Virus record (IMG/VR): IMGVR_UViG_3300042456_000517
Span: 1-30,090 of that record
Length of the DNA: 30,090 nt
Source of the DNA: a virus
Strand: one strand, 5' to 3'
Positions 1 to 6,998 of this stretch are shown here, in pieces. How positions within the stretch are numbered: the stretch's first letter is position 1; the number at the start of each line of letters is the position of its first letter. The notes beneath the pieces were generated by a model. The model did not search any database. It worked only from the letters and a program-made list of their open reading frames with translations, and was not told where the DNA came from. The position numbers and the translations under genes were made by a program.

Positions 1-8
1 TTTTTGAT

Positions 9-37
9 TTGACAAACACTATGTATTGGTGTAAGAT
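9..37 (+). promoter_or_regulatory. Host-type promoter of the tRNA/tmRNA cluster
   Basis: A perfect -35 box TTGACA (9-14) is followed after exactly 17 nt by a -10-like TAAGAT (32-37). Transcription would begin near 44, just ahead of the first tRNA at 46, so this probably drives both tRNAs and the tmRNA. The same box-17-box layout occurs at 6044 and 14126. Confidence 0.7.
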
Positions 38-45
38 TTTTAAAT

Positions 46-117
46 GGGCTTGTGGTGCTAGTGGTAACACGACCGGTTTGCATCCGGTAATCTCCAGTTC
101 GACCCTGGACAGGTCCA
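46..117 (+). tRNA. tRNA-Ala (anticodon TGC)
   Basis: A full cloverleaf can be folded: acceptor GGGCTTG (46-52) with CAGGTCC (110-116), D stem GTG/CAC (55-57/68-70), anticodon stem ACCGG/CCGGT (72-76/84-88) with loop TTTGCAT, and T stem TCCAG/CTGGA with loop TTCGACC. The anticodon is TGC at 79-81. The acceptor has a G3-T70 wobble pair, the known identity element for alanyl-tRNA synthetase, and discriminator A at 117, which supports the Ala call. CCA is not encoded and would have to be added by the host enzyme, unlike the next tRNA. Confidence 0.9.
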
Positions 118-132
118 GTTGACAGAAATATC

Positions 133-179
133 ACAACCTCCACGATGGTTGTCAATGGGATGAAATTTTATAATTTCAT
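133..179 (+). other. Two spacer hairpins between the tRNAs
   Basis: The 108-nt spacer between the tRNAs holds two small stem-loops: ACAACC/GGTTGT (133-138/147-152) and ATGAAATT/AATTTCAT (160-167/172-179) with loop TTAT. Neither is followed by a T run, so they look like processing or spacer structures in a polycistronic tRNA transcript and not terminators. No reading frame is evident here. Confidence 0.4.
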
Positions 180-225
180 GCAAAAAGTGATATAAAATGT
201 AGGTTCTATGTTGATTAATTTTAAC

Positions 226-301
226 GCACTAGTAGCTCAATTGGTAGAGCGTATCGTTGCCAACGATAAGGTTGTCGGATCGTACCCGACCTAGTGCTCC
301 A
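226..301 (+). tRNA. tRNA-Gly (anticodon GCC)
   Basis: The cloverleaf is complete: acceptor GCACTAG/CTAGTGC (226-232/291-297), D stem GCTC/GAGC (235-238/247-250), anticodon stem TATCG/CGATA (252-256/264-268) with loop TTGCCAA giving anticodon GCC at 259-261, variable loop AGGTT, and T stem GTCGG/CCGAC (274-278/286-290). Discriminator T298 and first pairs G1-C72, C2-G71 fit bacterial glycine identity. CCA is encoded (299-301). One oddity: the T loop reads ATCGTAC, with A and T at positions 54 and 58 where T54 and A58 are near-universal. Confidence 0.88.
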
Positions 302-329
302 ATTTTTGTTTAGTTCTTTAAAATTTTAT

Positions 330-715
330 GGGGATGTGTAGATTCGACATAGATAAATATCTATTGTTAGGCACGTAGAGGATAATAGTTGGCCTCTTTA
401 AAAGTTCTATTGAAAATTAACTGCTGAAGATAACGTAGTTAGCTATGACTTCTCTTATGATGACGTTGTAGCCCTTGCAGCCTAAGTTGTTGCACATTCA
501 ATACAATGAAGTCTGATAGTTGTATTGGGTGTAAATTATTGGACTGGGCCAAATATTTGATTTGCGTAAATGGCTGAGAAAATGGTAAATCTTAAGGGTA
601 ATATTTTTAGATATTTTTAATTATTACTTCCCAACAATTTAAAATATATAAACGTGTAGTCTGGCAGTAATAATTTTTTATGGACGCGGGGTGCGACTCC
701 CCGCCATCTCCACCA
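330..715 (+). ncRNA. ssrA: Phage-encoded tmRNA
   Basis: tmRNA rescues stalled ribosomes by acting as an alanyl-tRNA and then as a short mRNA that tags the unfinished protein for proteolysis. The tRNA-like ends pair: GGGGATG (330-336) with CATCTCC (705-711), including the G3-T70 alanine identity wobble, followed by ACCA. The conserved GATTCGAC lies just inside the 5' end and GGACGCGGGG with a T-arm inside the 3' end. A tag frame ending in ALAA-stop lies at 423-485, followed by a pseudoknot-like stem (CAATACAA 499-506 with TTGTATTG 520-527). Total 386 nt is normal for the one-piece form. The T loop reads TGCGACT, with G where T55 is expected, on a stem one pair longer than in E. coli. It shares the promoter at 9 with the tRNAs. 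No integrase is nearby, so a host ssrA used as an attachment site is less likely than a phage gene. Confidence 0.93.
423..485 (+). other. tmRNA tag reading frame (20 residues)
   Basis: Reading from a GCT resume codon at 423 gives AEDNVVSYDF followed by SYDDVVALAA and a TAA stop at 483-485. The C-terminal ALAA matches the signal read by ClpXP-type proteases in the well-known ANDENYALAA tag of E. coli. At 20 residues it is about twice that tag's length. The resume codon is inferred by comparison with other tmRNAs; the frame and stop are directly visible. Confidence 0.8.
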
Positions 716-747
716 TTTTTATTCAAAGTTTATATTTTGAATATGTA

Positions 748-755
748 TATTTATA
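748..755 (+). promoter_or_regulatory. TATTTATA motif before gene 758
   Basis: The octamer TATTTATA ends 2 nt before ATG 758 and 5 nt before the in-frame ATG 761. It sits 32 nt behind the tmRNA 3' end. The same octamer precedes the genes at 10123, 14814 and 17405. It is a candidate phage late promoter element (see findings). Confidence 0.4.
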
Positions 756-757
756 TA

Positions 758-1171
758 ATGATGAAAAGATATAGTTTATTATACGAATCAAGCATATATG
801 ATTATCTAGTATGGGAACCGACTGGAAAATTGCAATATATTGCGGATGAATTGGATAAAATTCCAATCGACAGTTCTAAACTTTATAGAGGAATGTCTGA
901 GAAAGAATATAATATTTTAAAGAGTACTGGTAGAGTTACGTCGAAAGGTAAGGGAAATACCAGAAACATCGTGGGTAGTTATCTAGCGAGTGATTTTAAA
1001 TTGGCAGCTAGGTTTGCGTTGGTCAATTACAGAGACGCTGGAGAAGGTATAGTGGTTGTAATAGATAAAAGTAAGTTACCTGATTTAAAAAATGTAGATC
1101 CAGGCAATTATGTTACTAGTTATATACCGATAGAATCAGTAACAAAAATTATAGATTTAAAAAAGTTATGA
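758..1171 (+). CDS. Small ADP-ribosyltransferase-like protein
   Basis: This 137-residue protein has the outline of a minimal ART fold. LYRGMSEKEY (residues 42-51) resembles the Arg-containing first strand and helix, TSKGKGN (61-67) the Ser/Thr strand, ASDFKLAARFAL (77-88) the following helix, and GEGIVVVID (95-103) a core strand; an IPIES segment closes the domain. Proteins with this RGMS...A..FA pattern occur in phages, where ARTs of T4 (Alt, ModA, ModB) modify host RNA polymerase and translation proteins; activity here is only inferred. The frame stays open upstream into the tmRNA, so the start was placed at the tandem ATG ATG (758/761) outside the RNA. The stop overlaps the next start (ATGA). 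It might instead be an inactive relative. Confidence 0.45.
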   Translation: MMKRYSLLYESSIYDYLVWEPTGKLQYIADELDKIPIDSSKLYRGMSEKEYNILKSTGRVTSKGKGNTRNIVGSYLASDFKLAARFALVNYRDAGEGIVVVIDKSKLPDLKNVDPGNYVTSYIPIESVTKIIDLKKL

Positions 1172-1353
1172 GTAATATTAAACTAACGAAGGCCGAAGCC
1201 GAAAAGAAAGTGTATCAATTAACTGAAGATCTTTTGCATGTTAGAAAAGATTTTAAGGATGTAGCTAGTGGATACAAAGATCGAATGAAAGAAATTGAAT
1301 CTGAAATTAAAGCTATAGTAGAAGAAGCTTCGTCTGGAGATCCAACTAAATAA
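1168..1353 (+). CDS. Small coiled-coil protein
   Basis: A 61-residue charged protein, almost entirely predicted helix with heptad-like spacing (KKVYQLTEDLLHVRKDFKDV, then KDRMKEIESEIKAIVEEAS). No enzyme motif, signal peptide or membrane segment is visible. Its ATG overlaps the stop of the ART-like gene by 4 nt, so the two are translationally coupled and may act together. It ends 3 nt before the terminator stem at 1357. Function unknown. Confidence 0.65.
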   Translation: MSNIKLTKAEAEKKVYQLTEDLLHVRKDFKDVASGYKDRMKEIESEIKAIVEEASSGDPTK

Positions 1354-1356
1354 AAC

Positions 1357-1385
1357 AAAACCCGGTGTAAAAACCGGGTTTTTTT
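1357..1385. terminator. Bidirectional intrinsic terminator between converging genes
   Basis: Stem AAAACCCGGT (1357-1366) pairs with ACCGGGTTTT (1373-1382) around loop GTAAAA, followed by a T run on the plus strand. On the minus strand the A-rich 5' flank supplies T residues too. It lies exactly between the converging ends at 1353 (plus) and 1387 (minus), so it probably serves both. Confidence 0.85.
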
Positions 1386-1386
1386 A

Positions 1387-1671
1387 TTACTGTTGTTTGG
1401 CGGCGGGTTTAAATGTGCCGTCTTTTAAATTGAGACTACCATCGCCATATTTTGTAGCTAGATTATTAAGTAGACTTTCTTCTAGTTTTTGAATATCTTT
1501 CCACTCGACGAGAATAGCTGATCTACGATCAGTTAATTCGGTTTTGGTTTGGTCCAATTCAATTTCTTCCAATTGCAGTTGTCCGAGTTCAAATATTTTT
1601 TGTTGATATTTGGATTGAACGATTGCGATTTCTTGCATTTCTTGTTCTGTAAATTTAGTAACATCACTCAT
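1387..1671 (-). CDS. Conserved-looking coiled-coil phage protein
   Basis: A 94-residue protein. Residues 1-70 are a long acidic helix with prefoldin-like heptads (MQEIAIVQSKYQQKIFELGQ and DRRSAILVEWKDIQKLEESL). The end turns into a short KYGDGSLNLKDGTFKPA segment, which looks like a compact beta hairpin. No known catalytic motif. It is the last gene of the minus-strand group and ends against the bidirectional terminator. The start has an AT-rich upstream (TAGATATGTATCTA about 7 nt before ATG) and no Shine-Dalgarno. Function unknown. Confidence 0.7.
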   Translation of the reverse strand: MSDVTKFTEQEMQEIAIVQSKYQQKIFELGQLQLEEIELDQTKTELTDRRSAILVEWKDIQKLEESLLNNLATKYGDGSLNLKDGTFKPAAKQQ

Positions 1672-1678
1672 AATATTT

Positions 1679-1715
1679 TAGATACATATCTAATAATTGT
1701 TTTTGTAAATTATTA
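1679..1715. other. Inverted repeats upstream of the 94-residue gene
   Basis: Two overlapping inverted repeats fill the gap between minus-strand genes: TAGATA/TATCTA (1679-1692) and TAATAATT/AATTATTA (1691-1698/1708-1715). They could be a weak terminator for the 620-residue gene, an operator or a start-proximal promoter element for the next gene. No T run follows on the minus strand, so a terminator is not favoured. Confidence 0.3.
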
Positions 1716-1722
1716 TATTGTG

Positions 1723-3585
1723 TTATTTTGATAAAGAATCGATTGAATTTTTTACTTTGGGATCTATTACTAAATCTTGTGTATTTTTATTAACTATCGC
1801 TTTTAAGAATTTCTTTAAAACACCCATTAACATTTTATCCTCGTTTGAAGATATTTTACTTTTTGAAAGTTCTTTTAATAACATTACCATTGAGGGTAAA
1901 CTTTTCTTTATATCTTCAATTATAGATTTTGATTGTGCTAATAAATTAGAAGAAGGTGTGATTCCAGTTTCCACCGCCTTGCCGAGACTCTCGGCCGACT
2001 CTTGTTCATTTATTTTACCAATTAAATCTTTGACTTGAGAAATTGAAGGAGTGTTATTCAATTCCCATAAAAATCGTTTGATAAATTTTTTCTTTAATTT
2101 TTTTGCTATAGGTTTATTTTCTACTGAAATAAAATCAAGTAGTTTTAATGATTCCAATGAATTTTTTAAAGTGGAGAAATATCTACTTACGCCTTTATTT
2201 ATTTGTAAATCTTTGCCCAATCCTTTTTTAAGTTCGGATTGAAGTCTTATTAATTGTGAATAATAAGCACCAAATTTATTTATTTCATCCGGTGTCAATT
2301 TATCTTCATCTATACCTGATGTGCCTGTTGTGCCTGCAGTACCTGTTGTGCCTGCAGTACCTGTTGTGCCTGCAGTACCTGTTGTGCCAGTTGTGCCTGC
2401 AGTACCTGTTGTGCCAGTTGTGCCAGTTGTGCCTGCAGTACCTGTTGTGCCAGTTGTGCCAGTTGTGCCTGCAGTACCTGTTGTGCCAGTTGTGCCAGTT
2501 GTGCCTGCAGTGCCAGTTGTGCCAGTTGTGCCAGTTGTGCCTGCAGTGCCAGTTGTGCCTGGATCACTTGGCAACGTTACATTTGAAAAAGCATCTTCTA
2601 TAGATTTGCCAGCTTTTAATACAATATAAGCAGCATATAATTTATTGAAAATCGGACCTATGCCATTTTTATGTAAAATGATATAAAGTTTTTTAAGTTC
2701 ATATGGTTCAATACCCAATGATGGAGCAACTGTCTTAATTATTTTTTCGAAACTACTTATAAATTCATTCTTTTTAGTATTATCGTCCCAATAAGATAAT
2801 TCATCTATTTCTTTTATAACAGTAGATTTAATAGGTAATTCTATATTTTTAGGTATTATTTTACTATTATCTGTTATATTATTTAAAACATTCTTGGCAT
2901 CCACCGGCAAATTATCATATAAATTCTCAAAATCTTGTTTTATTTTACTTACATCTATTTGTTTTAATGTAATTCCACGTCCAATATCATCACCCCAATT
3001 TAAATTAGCAATTTTTGTAGTTTGATATCCAGATCTACCTGTTGTGCCTGATGTGCCTGATGTGCCTGTTGTGCCTGTGGTACCTGTTGTGCCCGATGTG
3101 CCTGTTGTGCCTGTGGTGCCTGTTGTGCCTGTTGTACCTTTTGTGCCTGTGGTACCTGTTGTGCCTGCAGTACCTGTGGTGCCTGCAGTACCTGTTGTGC
3201 CTGTGGTACCTGTTGTGCCTGTGGTACCTGTTGTGCCTGCAGTACCTGTGGTGCCTGCAGTACCTGTGGTGCCTGCAGTACTTCTTACCGATTTAATCTT
3301 ATTTGATAAATCTGTTAACTGTGTTGCATATGGAATTATTTCGGGGGTAATTAAATATTTACTTGGGCCATTTGTGAGATCGTTAATAAGATTTTCTTTG
3401 GTGGATCCTATTTCATCTGCAATACTGGTTAAAAGAGCGTCTACATTTTTATCCAAAACTTCAAGATCATTAGCTGACAATTCTTTTTTTCCGCCTAAGC
3501 CCACTGATCCTTTTAGTTTATCTAAAAAACCAGCTTCGTTTAAAAATTCTTTATACAACTCTTCGGTGTAATTTATTTCGTTCAT
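1723..3585 (-). CDS. Large protein with two Gly-Thr-Thr triplet repeat blocks
   Basis: A 620-residue protein built as helix, repeat, helix, repeat, helix. Residues 1-100 are helical with [20 protein letters not shown] near the start. A block of Gly-Thr-Thr/Ala/Ser triplets runs from about 101 to 183, then a folded linker of about 160 residues, a second triplet block at about 344-422, and a helical C-terminal third. The triplets have Gly every third residue like collagen but contain no proline at all. There is no signal peptide or clear membrane helix. It follows the 803-residue gene with 1 nt between them, so both are one operon and perhaps one complex. By comparison with collagen-like phage proteins a virion role is plausible but unproven. 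Confidence 0.75.
   Translation of the reverse strand: MNEINYTEELYKEFLNEAGFLDKLKGSVGLGGKKELSANDLEVLDKNVDALLTSIADEIGSTKENLINDLTNGPSKYLITPEIIPYATQLTDLSNKIKSVRSTAGTTGTAGTTGTAGTTGTTGTTGTTGTTGTAGTTGTAGTTGTTGTKGTTGTTGTTGTTGTSGTTGTTGTTGTSGTSGTTGRSGYQTTKIANLNWGDDIGRGITLKQIDVSKIKQDFENLYDNLPVDAKNVLNNITDNSKIIPKNIELPIKSTVIKEIDELSYWDDNTKKNEFISSFEKIIKTVAPSLGIEPYELKKLYIILHKNGIGPIFNKLYAAYIVLKAGKSIEDAFSNVTLPSDPGTTGTAGTTGTTGTTGTAGTTGTTGTTGTAGTTGTTGTTGTAGTTGTTGTTGTAGTTGTTGTAGTTGTAGTTGTAGTTGTSGIDEDKLTPDEINKFGAYYSQLIRLQSELKKGLGKDLQINKGVSRYFSTLKNSLESLKLLDFISVENKPIAKKLKKKFIKRFLWELNNTPSISQVKDLIGKINEQESAESLGKAVETGITPSSNLLAQSKSIIEDIKKSLPSMVMLLKELSKSKISSNEDKMLMGVLKKFLKAIVNKNTQDLVIDPKVKNSIDSLSK
2318..2554 (-). repeat. 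9-bp tandem repeat, block 2 (GTT/GTA codons)
   Basis: On the plus strand the units are CCTGTTGTG, CCTGCAGTA and CCAGTTGTG. They build a higher-order 36-bp unit (one GCAGTA 9-mer, one CCTGTTGTG, two CCAGTTGTG) repeated about three times between roughly 2396 and 2503. Near identity of units means recent slippage or recombination. It encodes the second triplet block of the 620-residue protein and creates long false reading frames on both strands. Confidence 0.9.
3036..3281 (-). repeat. 9-bp tandem repeat, block 1 (GTT/GTS codons)
   Basis: The units are close relatives of block 2 (CCTGTTGTG, CCTGTGGTA, CCTGCAGTA, CCTGATGTG) but use a different codon mix and include GTS and one GTK triplet. The two blocks therefore evolve partly separately within the same gene. 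Confidence 0.9.
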
Positions 3586-3586
3586 A

Positions 3587-5998
3587 TTATATATATAGTT
3601 TTTTAATCAGCGTCTTGTATACTGATTCTTTTACTGTTGAAGCAACTATGGATTGTGGTAAACCGCCGGCTGAATTTATAACTTTAGCGAAGATATCTAG
3701 ATTTTCTTGAGAAACGTCTTTGCTAGCTATACTATTAGCAAGAGAAGTAAGAACCCTGTCGGGTTCTGAGCCGGGATACATTTTTTCCAAAGCTGGTTTT
3801 AAAAATTTATTGTAATATTCTGGATCCTCAAGTTTTTCTATTAAATTTCCATATCCAAGTGATTGATTTAATGTTTTTAACTGTTCACCAGTTATATTTT
3901 TAAGACCACTTACAGCGGTAGACGCAACGTTTGTTACTGCCTTTCCAGCTTTTGTTGCCAGCTTAGCTAAAGCATCTTCATCAACTGCATTTCCCATCTG
4001 TTTAGCCACACTCATTGCAACGTGTGCAGCCTTCGCTTCATCCGGAGTCAATTTATCAATAACATTTACGCCATTTATAGATATTGGTATATGACCTCTT
4101 AATTCAGCAGTCAAATTGAGTGTTTTTGTTCCAACTCCTGAATAAAATTGTTGTTTATCAATTATTCCGGCATCCAGAGCTGTTTTCAAGATTCTATATT
4201 GATCTTCGCCTCCTCTACCCGATACCAAAAACTTTTGCATATAGTCATCTGCTGCTTTTGCATCTCCGCCCAGTGCGAGTTTTCCAAGTTCTTTTAGGGA
4301 TTGTGTAGCACCAGTTGCTGTGCGTGTTACGGCTTGTGATGCTACATCTGCTGCATTTGATGTTGATTTGGATGCTGCTCCATTCAATATTCCGCTGTTT
4401 TTTACTCTACGTGACATCCAATCTAACCATTTATCAGTATGAGACTCTCTAGCATCAAACCAATCACTAAATGAATCTATTTGTCCTGCTTTTTCACCTA
4501 CAAGTTTTTTTACTATGGCGTTGACTGCATTTTCATCATATCCTTTGGTTTTGAGAAATGATTTGAGAACTTCTATACCATCATTGTTGTCAACAGTTTC
4601 TGCAAAATTCTTGAGCTGATCAGCAAAATCATTTGGTTTTAATTTCATCAAATCAATATCAGCAATTGTATTTGATGCGCCTATTTTCATTGCACTTGCT
4701 GCATCTGCAGCTACATTTAATAAATTTTTAGGTAATCCACCTGCGCCATTAATAACAACGCTAATGTCATCGTTGGCCGTTAATCTAAGATATTGTTTTA
4801 TTCCTGACAAGTCTGCACTAAAATTTTGTGATTCTGCTTCTTCTTTAAAAGCGTCATACAATTTTTTATTTGTACTGATAATATCAAATAACTTTGTATT
4901 ACCACCCGGAAGCTTGCTAACCATTAATTTTGATATATCAACTTCAGATACTTCGACATTTCCACTGATAACGTTTTTATCTGATATAGCAGTCGCCGCA
5001 TCTCCTGTAAAGTAAGATTTAGCACCGTCAATAAATCCCCCGCCTTTGAAGTAACTAAATAATCCTTTTGTAAGTGATCCACCAACTAAAGATAAACCTG
5101 TGACTACTAATGACTTCTTAAATGCTTCTCCCCAAGTTTCTTTTTTGAGATAATGACCAGCGACTGTTCTTATTAATAAACCAACGAAAACGCCGATTGC
5201 CAATGATGTGCCTACAGTAGCACCCGCGAATGATACCGATAACATTTTTGTGATGTTAATTAACAAACCGATTATTGTATTGGTCCATTTTGGATTCAAC
5301 TTTGTAAAATCTTGTAATTTGCTCAACATTGATGTTCCAGAAGAATCAGTCTCATATGTTATGGTACCATCAGCTGCTCTTTTCGCAATCTTCATACTTG
5401 GGCCCAATTTGGCCATTATCATTTGCCAAGCTGATCCTTGTTTTTTAGCGTCTAAAATATCTGATTTTAATGTAGACGACCACTTTACAAATCTATTGAG
5501 TGCATTTACCACAATTGATTGAAATAAAGTTATTGCAATCTGGCCAGCTTTACCACCCAATTCTTTTGTTTTTAATGCGGCCTTTTGAATGATGCTTGGC
5601 TCGGCTCCAATATTTTTTGGTAACGATATGTCTTTTAGTCTTGCATCAGAACCAACATTATCTAGATATTGTTTATTATCTGTATGGAATTTATTGATTA
5701 GAGATAATATCTTTTTTGAAGTATCCGCTGTTGATACTGGATCGGTGGCGGCTTCTACTAACAGTGATGTGTCTGAAATTTGTTGATTGTGTTTGTATAT
5801 TTCTCTTAATGTTTTGCGGGTACCAACACTTAGTTTAAATTCTGCTAAATGTAGAGTGTTATTTTCTATACATCCGTGTAGAATAGATAATTCATTTAAC
5901 ATTCGATTGAATGTAAATTCGGATTTTTTAAAATTATCAATCTCTCGTTTAGATAAATTCAGATTTAACCATTGATTTTCCCCCAATAAAGATATCAT
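3587..5998 (-). CDS. Large helical protein with a central membrane-like region
   Basis: An 803-residue protein I do not recognise. It is mostly helical. Residues about 238-283 form a strongly hydrophobic hairpin ([17 protein letters not shown], then [19 protein letters not shown]), and a further apolar Gly-rich stretch follows at about 292-315. A segment V-I-N-x-A-G-G-L-P occurs twice, near residue 414 and again near 770, hinting at a duplicated helical module. Ala-rich helices dominate residues 550-700. It starts the minus-strand operon, with AT-rich TATATATTTATT before the ATG and no Shine-Dalgarno. Large helical phage proteins with membrane-like segments are often packaged and ejected, or act as tail internal proteins; that is inference only. 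Confidence 0.75.
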   Translation of the reverse strand: MISLLGENQWLNLNLSKREIDNFKKSEFTFNRMLNELSILHGCIENNTLHLAEFKLSVGTRKTLREIYKHNQQISDTSLLVEAATDPVSTADTSKKILSLINKFHTDNKQYLDNVGSDARLKDISLPKNIGAEPSIIQKAALKTKELGGKAGQIAITLFQSIVVNALNRFVKWSSTLKSDILDAKKQGSAWQMIMAKLGPSMKIAKRAADGTITYETDSSGTSMLSKLQDFTKLNPKWTNTIIGLLINITKMLSVSFAGATVGTSLAIGVFVGLLIRTVAGHYLKKETWGEAFKKSLVVTGLSLVGGSLTKGLFSYFKGGGFIDGAKSYFTGDAATAISDKNVISGNVEVSEVDISKLMVSKLPGGNTKLFDIISTNKKLYDAFKEEAESQNFSADLSGIKQYLRLTANDDISVVINGAGGLPKNLLNVAADAASAMKIGASNTIADIDLMKLKPNDFADQLKNFAETVDNNDGIEVLKSFLKTKGYDENAVNAIVKKLVGEKAGQIDSFSDWFDARESHTDKWLDWMSRRVKNSGILNGAASKSTSNAADVASQAVTRTATGATQSLKELGKLALGGDAKAADDYMQKFLVSGRGGEDQYRILKTALDAGIIDKQQFYSGVGTKTLNLTAELRGHIPISINGVNVIDKLTPDEAKAAHVAMSVAKQMGNAVDEDALAKLATKAGKAVTNVASTAVSGLKNITGEQLKTLNQSLGYGNLIEKLEDPEYYNKFLKPALEKMYPGSEPDRVLTSLANSIASKDVSQENLDIFAKVINSAGGLPQSIVASTVKESVYKTLIKKLYI

Positions 5999-6043
5999 AT
6001 TTAATAAATATATAGATGTAAATAAATGTTGATTAAAATAAAG

Positions 6044-6072
6044 TTGACATAGTTGTTATTTGTATGTATTAT
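6044..6072 (+). promoter_or_regulatory. Host-type promoter of the 6150 operon
   Basis: TTGACA (6044-6049), 17-nt spacer, TATTAT (6067-6072). Transcription would start near 6079 and give a leader of about 70 nt. It lies in the divergent gap between the minus-strand 803-residue gene and the plus-strand 6150 gene. Confidence 0.75.
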
Positions 6073-6080
6073 CAGATTAT

Positions 6081-6105
6081 GTTCTGAGACTGGTAATCTT
6101 AGAAC
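6081..6105 (+). promoter_or_regulatory. Hairpin at the 5' end of the 6150 transcript
   Basis: GTTCTGAGA (6081-6089) pairs with TCTTAGAAC (6097-6105) over 9 bp (one G-T) around the loop CTGGTAA. It begins only about 9 nt after the -10 box, so the mRNA would begin with a stem-loop. Such 5' hairpins are known to protect mRNAs from decay; that role is inferred here. A matching arrangement exists at the HSP20 gene. Confidence 0.5.
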
Positions 6106-6149
6106 TCGTAAATATATTACCACGTTTAAATATTAAAGTATAAATTAGT

Positions 6150-6341
6150 ATGACAGTTAAAAGTGACAGTGTTATAGATAGCAATATTAAGTACGTAATT
6201 CTACGTGATGGCAGACGAGTTTCAGATTTGGAATATGTTTCCAAAGTCGAAGCTAAAACTGAATATGAACATTGGTCATCAATCCTTAATCGGTGGCCTG
6301 ATGGATCTAAAATTGAAATTGTAGAAGTGAAAGGTAAATAA
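6150..6341 (+). CDS. Small hypothetical protein
   Basis: A 63-residue protein with mixed strand/helix content (IKYVILRDGRRVSDLEYVSK, then EYEHWSSILNRWPDGSKIEI). It looks like a small globular alpha/beta domain ending in a beta strand and basic tail. No known motif is recognised. It is the first gene after the promoter at 6044, and its stop shares one base with the next start (TAATG). Function unknown. Confidence 0.7.
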   Translation: MTVKSDSVIDSNIKYVILRDGRRVSDLEYVSKVEAKTEYEHWSSILNRWPDGSKIEIVEVKGK

Positions 6342-6574
6342 TGAGTGGTAATATATTTGGCTTAAAACAGAAGATTAACGCAGCTAGCACAGAAAAAGAA
6401 GTATTAGATTTATTACAGTTGAGCAAAACATTTGTAGATGCGTCTCCAGAAACAATTCGTTCTTGGAAAAATTCATCCACAAAAAAATTACATCAGTTAA
6501 ATTCAACTAAACCAGCAATAGAAAATGTTGAAACTGACAACAATAAACCCGTAAAGAAGAAAAAGAAAAAGTAA
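6341..6574 (+). CDS. Small protein with a lysine-rich tail
   Basis: A 77-residue protein. The first 50 residues are helical (FGLKQKINAASTEKEVLDLL, then ASPETIRSWKNSSTKKLHQL) and the end is KPVKKKKKK. The polylysine tail suggests contact with nucleic acid or another acidic partner. It has a real Shine-Dalgarno-like AAAGG 8 nt before ATG, inside the end of the previous gene. The operon ends just after it at the UUCG terminator. Function unknown. Confidence 0.7.
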   Translation: MSGNIFGLKQKINAASTEKEVLDLLQLSKTFVDASPETIRSWKNSSTKKLHQLNSTKPAIENVETDNNKPVKKKKKK

Positions 6575-6596
6575 GAGGTGGTTAAATTGATTGTGA

Positions 6597-6628
6597 AAAG
6601 ACGTTACTTCGGTAACGTCTTTATTTTT
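6597..6628 (+). terminator. Intrinsic terminator with UUCG tetraloop
   Basis: An 11-bp perfect stem, AAAGACGTTAC (6597-6607) with GTAACGTCTTT (6612-6622), is capped by TTCG in the extra-stable C(UUCG)G context and followed by TATTTTTTC. It ends the 6150-6574 operon. Confidence 0.95.
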
Positions 6629-6644
6629 TCTTATATACTTATAT

Positions 6645-6998
6645 ATGATGATAGATAAATACTCTTCATTAACTTTGCCATCTGATTATAGTCAGATGGA
6701 GGGTTTGATTAAAGTCAATAAAATTAAGTTGATGGAACAAATTGTTTCGTCTATATGTTACGCGGTGAAGAACAATTTGAATGCGATAGAGGTCTTTAAT
6801 TTTAAAGATTCTGATTTCATAGTAGTATTAGTCCGTGATTCATTTGAAAGTAATTTAAATAGTATTTATAATTATTATATCTCATCTGAGACATATGAAC
6901 ATTGCGGACGTGTTTTAAATATTAAACAACAACTAAACCAAAAAAATGAACAAGAAAAAAGACACAAGTCCAAAGGTTCACCAAAACGAAAAAATTAA
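6645..6998 (+). CDS. Hypothetical protein coupled to phoH
   Basis: A 117-residue protein starting at the tandem ATG ATG just after the UUCG terminator, with TTATATACTTATAT directly before it. The body alternates helices (LMEQIVSSICYAVKNN) and strands (SDFIVVLVRDSF), suggesting a small alpha/beta fold. The last 25 residues are basic and Gln-rich (KRHKSKGSPKRKN). Its 3' end overlaps the phoH start by 53 nt, so the two are translated together. Not recognised; a PhoH partner is a reasonable guess. Confidence 0.65.
   Translation: MMIDKYSSLTLPSDYSQMEGLIKVNKIKLMEQIVSSICYAVKNNLNAIEVFNFKDSDFIVVLVRDSFESNLNSIYNYYISSETYEHCGRVLNIKQQLNQKNEQEKRHKSKGSPKRKN

Noticed and set aside
330-715. tmRNA 3' end as an integration (att) site of a prophage
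   Set aside because: ssrA is a common att site, but there is no integrase or repeated 3' end in the window, and the RNA shares a promoter with phage tRNAs.
680-757. Upstream extension of the ART-like gene to ATG 680
   Set aside because: That start lies inside the tmRNA T-arm and acceptor region; the tandem ATG at 758/761 is outside the RNA and follows the TATTTATA motif.
2256-2629. Long open frames on both strands over the 9-bp repeats (Val-Pro-Val, Leu-Cys and Gln-Ala rich)
   Set aside because: They are by-products of a stop-free 9-bp repeat. Only the minus-strand GTT frame continues into normal protein sequence on both sides.
3036-3281. CRISPR-like array
   Set aside because: Units are contiguous 9-mers without spacers and read through as codons.
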